From positions 2,619,167 to 2,683,166 of the forward strand of contig WPIO01000059.1 of the NCBI GenBank assembly GCA_009760855.2: a DNA stretch of 64,000 nucleotides, read 5' to 3'. The notes under the pieces are model-generated. The model was not told where the DNA came from and made no database searches. It worked only from the letters and a program-made list of their open reading frames with translations. The translations under genes were made by a program, and so were the position numbers. This stretch comes from Cristatella mucedo. Its lineage: Eukaryota > Bryozoa > Phylactolaemata > Cristatellidae. Positions within the stretch are counted from its first letter, which is position 1. Each line of letters starts with the position of its first letter. Below, piece by piece: positions 58,386 to 64,000 of this stretch.

Positions 58386-58805
58386 GTGTTGATTTTACCT
58401 TTTTTTAATTGTTCAATAGTCTTTTTTAGTTCTGCAATCAATTGTTCGTTATCAGCACATCCACCAATTCCAGAACCACAATATCTTTCTTTACTACCCG
58501 AGAATTTTTTACTAAGTGCATTTGATATAGCAGCAAAGGTAGCAGGAGTTGGAACAGATGATCCTTTACTTGTTTGTAATCTTCCAGATCCAGATTTGTT
58601 TTGTATTCTTCCAGATCCTGATTTGTTTTGTATTCTTCCTGAACCAACTGTTGTTCTCAACTTAACAAACTTTGACTTCATACTATCACAAATAGTACAA
58701 ATACCTTTAAGCATTACTCTCATTCCTTACATACTATCTACTTCTAAATATTCTTCATTGATTGTATCTGTTCGTTTTTTACACTTCCAAACAATATATT
58801 TCCAT
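58361..58805 (-). pseudogene. DUF5679-like zinc-ribbon protein with GSGRIQNKS repeats
   Basis: The N-terminal frame from 58805 (MEIYCLEV) and the next frame (WKCKKRTDTINEEYLEVDS) form the first Cys pair with a one-base shift near 58785. A TAA at about 58730 follows, then MLKGICTICDSMKSKFVKLR holds the second CxxC pair and Lys-Ser-Lys-Phe, the DUF5679 pattern known from many DNA viruses. Residues of the intact frame 58723-58361 then carry three basic 9-residue repeats, GSGRIQNKS, GSGRIQNKS and GSGRLQTSK, and a Leu/Lys coiled segment (NEQLIAELKKTIEQLKKGK). A DNA-binding core protein is plausible. Confidence 0.7.
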
Positions 58806-58826
58806 ATCTATTATAATATATAAAAA

Positions 58827-59446
58827 ATGTCTTTGCAAGTTAAACCATTCAATTTTGGACAGGATATAGATACAGGACATAAAAAACCGTTACCTAAAGT
58901 ACCAGTTATATCACTAGTTCTTGGACCATTAATTATGATACTTGTACAATTATTGCTTCAAGCTTAGATCAAAAGTTTATATATCGTGGTCTTATGTCAA
59001 TGACTAAAGAAAAGCCTGCGTTTGTTTGGGTTAATGGAATTGAATCAATACCAGAAGTTGATTCATATAAGAATTGTAAGAATGTTGTTGTATTAGATGA
59101 TTTGATGACAGAAGATCAATCTAAGATATTAGATTGTTTTACTAGAGGAAGACACACAGGATTGAATATATTTTATCTTGCTCAAGGATTTACTAATATT
59201 CCTAGAAGAGAAACAAGAAGCAATATAAATATGATAGTAATCTTTAAACAAAATAATACTGATATAGAATATATTCGTGATTCATATGTTGGTGATATTG
59301 ATAAGAAACAATTTAGAGAATGGGTAAACTCGCGTACAAGGAATAGATATAGTTATTGTGTTATAGATCTAACTAAAACTGAAGATTAAGGAAGATTTTG
59401 GTCAGTTGATAATGCAGGTAAACAATTAATAACTATTTTTATTTGA
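58827..59446 (+). pseudogene. FtsK/HerA-type DNA-packaging ATPase, P-loop missing
   Basis: It would pump DNA into the capsid. It starts MSLQVKPFNFGQDIDTG at 58827 and reaches ISLVLGP, where the Walker A loop should begin. About 20 or more codons appear to be missing. The frame after the gap resumes near 58937 as YDTCTIIASSLDQKFIYRGL. Walker B is KNVVVLDDLMTEDQS (59079-59120), followed by FTRGRHTGLNIFYLAQGF and the Arg-rich NINMIVIFK region. TAA 59387-59389 lies in frame and a short tail continues to TGA 59444-59446. Without the Lys/Thr of Walker A it cannot bind ATP. Confidence 0.85.
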
Positions 59447-59447
59447 A

Positions 59448-59452
59448 TATAG
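59448..59452 (+). promoter_or_regulatory. TATAG box
   Basis: TATAG, six bases, then ATG 59459. Confidence 0.55.
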
Positions 59453-59458
59453 GGGGAA

Positions 59459-60462
59459 ATGATTAATGGTAAAAAAATATATGCGAGTAAGAACAGACCT
59501 TACAGAGGAAGTGTTCAAGAAGCAATAGATTTAGAGAATAAACTTGTTAATTTAGAAAGTTTACGTGTTGCAGAAATACTTGATAATGCTCAAGAGATAC
59601 AAATAATTGAAGCAGAAATGCAAGCAAGAGATATAGTTGAACATGAATTAAATGAACGTGCTTTAGAGAAATCAACTGATAACTCTGGTAATATTGTTAT
59701 TAGTAAATTAAAAAGAATTAGACCTTCACTTGCAACTCAAATGGAAGAACAGGAACAAGCTAAAATAATGTTAGAGTATAAAGCACCTGTAGATATTTCT
59801 AATATAGTAAAAAAGGTTTTGCTGCAATTGCTGAAGGAAAACCTAAAAAAGCTGTAACTATTGCAAATCAATCTAAAACATATTCTGCTAATCCTGAGGT
59901 AAGAGAAGCAATTGATTCACTTCAAAAAAGAATTGCAGAGCATCTTAATGTCTTAATGTTAATCCTTTAACTGGTAAGAGATCTGGTAAAAGAATTAGAA
60001 AAGCAAAAGTTGTTCAGGAACCAATTGTTCAAGAACCAATTGTTCAAGAACAAATTGTTCAAACGGTTCAAGAACCGCAATCTGAAACTGATATTCTAAA
60101 AGAAAAGAAACAATATCTTCTTGATAAAATTAAAACTAGAGGGTCAGTCTTTAATAAAGTAAGAAGTGCTATAGAAAATATTAGAGTAGATAGTAGAGAA
60201 TCATTTAATTCTGATACCATATTTTTACTTTCACAATTAAGAGCTTTGGAATCAAGAAAACCAACAGAAAATGTTATTTATAGTTATCTTACTTACACGG
60301 AAAAGTAGTAGAGATAATTCCATTATATGTAAAAAGTGAAAAAGAAGTACTTGATAAACTTGATCTATGGTTAAGTGAACTTGCTGCTGGGAATCGAGGT
60401 GTGATACCTTCAATCAGTGCTGCCGTTGATTATCTTGCTTTGGTGTTTCTTTCTCAGAATGG
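59459..60462 (+). pseudogene. Unknown coiled-coil viral protein with QEPIVQ repeats, frameshifted
   Basis: It begins MINGKKIYASKNRPYRGSVQ and is rich in Glu, Gln and Lys (AQEIQIIEAEMQARDIVEHE), so a coiled coil is likely. The first frame ends at 59857 after a shift near the A run at 59811-59816. The next frame continues KKAVTIANQSKTYSANPEVR. An 8-bp duplication (CTTAATGT twice, 59944-59959) shifts it again, then QEPIVQEPIVQEQIVQ (60018-60065) and KVRSAIENIRVDSRESFNSD follow. After another shift near 60295 comes LDKLDLWLSELAAGNRGVIP. It lies between ATPase and the capsid region. No family is recognised. Confidence 0.55.
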
Positions 60463-60711
60463 ATGTCACTTAGTCCTATTAATACTGCACTTGATAAAGT
60501 TGTTGACTTGCAATACAATGATGAGCCTCTTGGAGTGACTTCTCGGCTAGATGTAACTATTGAATTCAATAGTGCTGTGCCTGCTGGAACCACATTGATA
60601 ATCCACTATTTGACTATCTGTGAGAATAGTGCTGAACTAACTTCTAATGGAAGTGGTGCTAATTTCACCTGTAGCAAGGGGAATATGGTTTATGATGGAA
60701 AAGATTTTTAG
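60463..60711 (+). pseudogene. Strand-rich fragment, possibly the C-terminus of a capsid protein
   Basis: The frame encodes SRLDVTIEFNSAVPAGTTLI then IHYLTICENSAELTSNG, alternating strand-like segments of the kind that end a jelly-roll capsid protein. It sits where Polintons keep the major capsid gene, between the ATPase block and other late genes. If so, more than 400 residues are lost by deletion upstream. The assignment is inference from position and composition only. Confidence 0.3.
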
Positions 60712-60718
60712 TAAAATT

Positions 60719-61401
60719 ATGATAATTAATATAATGCAAAAAATGAATTTTATTCAAGGGTCTGATGAGTGGAAAAGATCAGTTCTTGGGAATGATATGG
60801 TTTTTGGTAGTCAAACTGATTGTGATATTGAATTAATTGCTAATAGAAAACTAAAAAAATATATTGAGAATTCTCAACCAATGAGATTCCAACAAATGGT
60901 ATTTGGTAAGGTTTTTGAACAAATAGCTGCTAAATATTTAGAAATGAAATTAGATAGAACTATTGAGAATGCAAATGACTGCTTTACTAGTGATGAGGTC
61001 TTTTGCTACTCACCGGATGGAATTATAGATGAAGATACATTAATTGAGATAAAGTGCTTATGGTCTAGAAGTATAGTAGAAGATTTTATTCCAAAACAAC
61101 ACTTAGCTCAATGTCTTCTTGGACTTCATGTACTAAAATTAAGTAGATGTTTTATAGTGAATTTGAAATCTGTGTACCTGGATTGAATTGTGATGAAGCA
61201 CCTAAAGATTTTGTTGCAGCTGGGAATGTTAGGATTCCAACAATTTATGATTTTGATATGCCAATTAGAGAACCTTTGTTTATGTATTCACTTAAAGACG
61301 AGAAATATTATGATTTTGAATTTGATATAATAAGTGATTTTGGTAGATTTAACAATAAAAAGAGTTTTGGATATGACATTAAATATTATATGAAAAAGTA
61401 G
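60719..61401 (+). pseudogene. YqaJ-type viral exonuclease/recombinase, one frameshift
   Basis: A lambda-exonuclease-fold nuclease that makes single-stranded ends for recombination. Motifs: GSDEWKRSVLGNDMVFGSQT, GKVFEQIAAKYLEMKL (first acidic residue), FCYSPDGIIDEDTLIEIKCL (catalytic Asp and Glu-x-Lys) and PKQHLAQCLLGLHVL (Gln). These are in the right order and spacing for the family. The frame breaks near 61148 (TTTTATAGTG); the next frame continues EFEICVPGL and PIREPLFMYSL to TAG 61399-61401. The core is complete up to the break. ATG 60743 is an alternative start. No TATAG box is seen. Confidence 0.82.
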
Positions 61402-61501
61402 AAATATAAGTAGTTGAGAAAGAAGATTATGGAATATTTATAAGGATTATTCCAATTGTAAAACAAATATGTGATAGAAGTAAAATATTGAATAATACTA
61501 A
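61402..61501. other. Short intergenic or decayed stretch
   Basis: About 100 bp without a frame, ending at the TATAG box of the next gene. Confidence 0.4.
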
Positions 61502-61506
61502 TATAG
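61502..61506 (+). promoter_or_regulatory. TATAG box before fibre 3
   Basis: TATAG directly abuts ATG 61507, as at the polymerase gene. Confidence 0.6.
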
Positions 61507-62325
61507 ATGGGATCCAAATTTCATAGTGATGATTTTGTATGAAAACCTAATGGTAGTATACTTTCTGATCCTAATGCAAATAGAAATAAAATTATAAATT
61601 TGTCTGATTCAATTAATGATTCATATGCAGTTACAAAATCTTATGCTGATACTAATTTCATTGTTAATACAGGAGCGAGTTTGAATCTTGGAAGAAAGGC
61701 AATTACTAATTTAGCACCAGGTGTTAATCCAACAGATGCTGTTAATGTTAGTCAAATAAGTAATTATGTTAAAAGAACTGGTGATACAATGAGTGGAGAT
61801 TTAAATATGAATACTTATGCTATAACATCTACTTATTGGAACTCAGGAAATGGAAAGCCAGTAGTATTAGGTGATGATTATTGTGTTACATATAGTGGAA
61901 TGAAAAGAGATGTATTATTGAAAGCATCTCTTTCAACTACAAATATGCTTATGGGAGGATATTCAATAAATAATGTTGCAGATCCTGTTAATCCTTCTGA
62001 TGTTGCAACTAAATCTTATGTAGATAAAACAGTTAAAAAAATAACAGAAGTACTAGCTCTATCAATGGATATCAATGCAAAGAACTCAATACTAAATCTA
62101 TCGACACCTTATTCATGGACAAATAAAAGTGCTCCACCTATAATGATATTAAATGTTATAGTTGTTGGAGCATCTAATTGTATGTTTTTAAAACCTAATA
62201 CTGATACAACTGCTGTATCTGGAGATGTAAGAGCAATAAATACTTCTCCAACTGGTGTGGATTTAAAGTATTATGCTTATTTTACAAGATTACCGACAGA
62301 CTATTACTTCATTGATAATACTTGA
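61507..62325 (+). pseudogene. Tail-fibre-like protein 3, one early stop
   Basis: It starts MGSKFHSDDFV, then TGA 61540-61542, then KPNGSILSDPNANRNKIINL and an unbroken frame to 62325. Stalk units are AVTKSYADTNF, LAPGVNPTDAVNVSQISNYV, KRTGDTMSGDLNMNTYAITS and VADPVNPSDVATKSYVDKTV. The C-terminal 110 residues are strand-like and should form the head. At the place of the TGA the related minus-strand fibre 2 has Arg (CIRKNGDIL), so one base change would explain the stop. Translation could restart only at a later ATG. Confidence 0.75.
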
Positions 62326-62402
62326 AAACTAAGAGTAAACATCTTGGTCAGTTATGTATCCTCCTGAATAGTATAAATGATATATTAAAACTATTAACTC
62401 TT

Positions 62403-62796
62403 TTAACATTGTTGCTTTACGTTTACCTGTAAGAAGAGGGAATAGTTTTGATAAAGGAACAAACAAATAGCTTCATGTTGTAAACAATGATGTAATAGAG
62501 TAGAGCAACATTGTTTTTTTAGGTGTTTCTTAACTAATGAATATAATTTAGTTGGTCTCTCTTTCTTAAATGAGTTAGTATTAATGTTACAATAAGAACA
62601 AATTATAATTGCATCATTGCGCATAAGACTGGAATCAAATTCTGTTTCATTCATATCTTTATCACAGATGTCACAACGTATTTTATATTTATTTTCTTTT
62701 TGGTCTCTTTTTTTCTTGATGACAGTAAGGATGTTCTCCTTCTAGATAATCAGTTTCATTAAATTTATTCAAACATGTTTCACAAAATATTTCCAT
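62403..62796 (-). pseudogene. Cys-rich zinc-binding protein, frameshifted
   Basis: It starts MEIFCETCLNKFNETDYLEG at 62796, with HPYCH soon after. A shift in the A-rich stretch at about 62710-62720 separates this from IRCDICDKDMNETEFDSSLM and IIICSYCNINTNSF, which give two more CxxC pairs. The end (HLKKQCCSTLLHHC) is Cys/His-rich as well. At least three metal-binding knuckles are expected. It shares a palindromic TATAG box with the integrase gene and runs in the opposite direction. The function is unknown; nucleic-acid binding is likely. Confidence 0.6.
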
Positions 62797-62799
62797 TCT

Positions 62800-62805
62800 C
62801 TATAG
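62800..62805. promoter_or_regulatory. Palindromic CTATAG shared by two divergent genes
   Basis: CTATAG is its own reverse complement. It gives TATAG one base before ATG 62807 (plus) and three bases before ATG 62796 (minus). Start codons are 10 bp apart. Confidence 0.65.
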
Positions 62806-62806
62806 A

Positions 62807-63673
62807 ATGTCGTTGTTAACTCTACGTGAAAGAAAACAAGAAGGTAAATTCAATCCTGAATCAGATATAAGTCAAGTATTCAAACCAAGACCTGAGAAAA
62901 TTCCACAGGGTTTCTTTAATATTGTTGAGCCTAATGAAAATCATCAAGCAGACATTTTACACATGCCTAATGATTCTGGGTATAAATATGCACTTAGTGT
63001 TATTGATGTTGCTAGTAGATTTCTTGATTCATGGCCTCTTAAAACAAAGTCTTCTAAAGAAGTAACAAAAGCAATAATAGATATTTACAACAGAGGTCCT
63101 TTGAAATGGCCAAAGAAAATGACAGTTGATCCAGGATCAGAGTTTAAAGGTGAGTTTGCTAAAGAAATGAAAAAACATGAAACACAAATTATTGAAGGTA
63201 CCAGTTAAAAGAGTGTTGCATTAGTTAAAAGAATGAATAGGACAGTTGCTGAGAGAGCATTCATTGCTCAATATGAAAAATAAATAGTAAATAAAGGAGA
63301 ATATACTATAAATAGAGAGTGGATTGATAATTGACCAAAGATTATTGATTATCTAAATAATAGTGTTACAAAAGCAATAGGTGAAAAACCTGTTAAAGCA
63401 ATAAAAAAAAAGGTAAAAGTAAAGAAACCAAAATATCATTGAAAAGTAGGAGAACAAGAACCTTTATTATAACTCGGAACAACTGTTAGATATTTATTAG
63501 AACCAGGTGAAGGAGAAGATGAAAAAAGAAGAAGAGCTACGGATGCGATATGGAGTTTAACAAAACATACTATTGTTAGAATAATGGTATTGCAAGAACA
63601 AGCTGTTAGATATTGGGTAAATGATGTTAAAAGAAGTTTTGTTAGAGAGGAATTACAAGTTGTTAAGCCTTAG
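62807..63673 (+). pseudogene. Retrovirus-type (rve) integrase, five stops, catalytic Glu changed
   Basis: It would insert the viral genome into host DNA. One unshifted frame of 289 codons runs from ATG 62807 to TAG 63671-63673. Core: NHQADILHMPNDSGYKYALS (first Asp), IDVASRFLDSWPLKTKS and KKMTVDPGSEFKGEF (second Asp). The third catalytic residue should be the Glu before RMNRT; here ALVKRMNRTVAERAF has Lys. Stops: TAA 63206, TAA 63281, TGA 63332, TGA 63440 and TAA 63470. The C-terminal part has VRYLLEPGEGEDEKRRRATD then AIWSL and FVREELQVV, typical of Polinton/adintovirus integrases. No frameshift is needed to follow the family from end to end. Confidence 0.9.
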
Positions 63674-64000
63674 TATCACTTTTATTTTCTAATGGTTCAT
63701 CGTCTAATACATCAATAATCTTTGAAACTAAATTATGATTTGCTTGAAGAGTAGATCTTTTCCTTCAATCAATTTGTGATATTGTACTATCTATTGAGAT
63801 TATCATTGTTGATAAAGCACCTAATACTGTTACTACGTGAGAAAGTTCCTCATGTTTTTGAATATAAGTACTGGTTACTGTAATTGCAAGAGATAGTAAG
63901 ATACCTAAAAATTTAAAACCATATCTAATACGTATTAATTTAGTTAAGCAACCTTTAATTCTACCATTATCTAAAAGTATTTGATTATGCTTGGTATTTG
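63663..64000 (-). pseudogene. Putative membrane protein, partial, one stop
   Basis: The minus-strand frame enters from the right edge with LLDNGRIKGCLTKLIRIRYG, then two hydrophobic segments (FKFLGILLSLAITVTS and HVVTVLGALSTMIISI). TGA lies at 63767-63765, then RKRSTLQANHNLVSKIIDVL continues to TAA 63665-63663. Its end overlaps the integrase end by 11 bp. No family is recognised. The N-terminus is outside the window. Confidence 0.5.

Larger units (their letters stand above)
47145..64000. mobile_element. Endogenous Polinton/adintovirus-like element, decayed, right end outside window
   Basis: A sharp change to A+T-rich, intronless, close-packed genes on both strands marks the element. Diagnostic set: protein-primed PolB, rve integrase, adenain-like protease, FtsK/HerA-type ATPase and PLA2-like virion protein. 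Together these define the Polinton/Maverick-adintovirus group by established knowledge. The left border lies between 46893 and 47145. The right end, expected terminal inverted repeats and a full capsid gene are not seen. Confidence 0.88.

Noticed and set aside
47150-63673. Reassigned TGA or TAA codons in the virus-like genes
   Set aside because: Stops of all three types fall at positions that call for different residues, and frameshifts are common, so decay is simpler.

Overview
The window reads as nuclear DNA of an invertebrate animal. Two intron-containing host genes are recognisable: a glycine N-methyltransferase (five exons, 2029-8041, N-terminus missing) and a RING/B-box TRIM-like protein (three exons, 28608-32772). 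A COX1 fragment of mitochondrial origin sits at about 22629-22850 and contains an in-frame TGA, as expected for a mitochondrial code. The sequence does not fix the phylum.

From 1 to about 47 kb the DNA is packed with old repeats. LINE-A is a CR1/L2-like non-LTR element whose 3' end carries a (TAA)n tail; at least 18 5'-truncated copies are listed. LINE-B has an ACATT-type tail. SINE-2 is tRNA-derived and shares its 3' tail with LINE-A, so LINE-A probably mobilises it. SINE-1 is a second tRNA-like family. A decayed Ty3/Gypsy pol (43710-46260) is split by a LINE-A copy that has a 7-bp target-site duplication. Tandem arrays include a 39-bp minisatellite (34.6-37.9 kb), a 108-bp array (16.55-16.98 kb), a roughly 270-bp GA run and an interstitial TTTAGGG block.

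From about 47.1 kb to the right edge, composition changes abruptly to very A+T-rich DNA with closely packed, intronless genes on both strands. This is an endogenous Polinton/adintovirus-like element. It has a protein-primed family B DNA polymerase, a retrovirus-type integrase, an adenain-like protease, a packaging ATPase, a phospholipase A2-like virion protein, a protein with a hydrophobic segment like adenovirus pX/pVI, a YqaJ-type exonuclease, a DUF5679-like zinc ribbon, three tail-fibre-like proteins and an HNH-AP2 endonuclease. A tandem family of three small paralogous proteins has no function I recognise. Nearly all replication and mobility genes are broken: stops and frameshifts in the polymerase, five stops plus a Glu-to-Lys change in the integrase, and a lost P-loop in the ATPase. 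No full major capsid gene is visible, so the copy is dead or defective.

The most notable signal is a TATAG box lying 0-6 nt upstream of the start codon of 12 of about 19 genes in the element. One palindromic CTATAG serves two divergent genes. This looks like a virus-encoded promoter class and helps choose starts. A second small piece of the same kind of fibre gene lies far away at 10.98-11.62 kb, between two inverted LINE-B copies.
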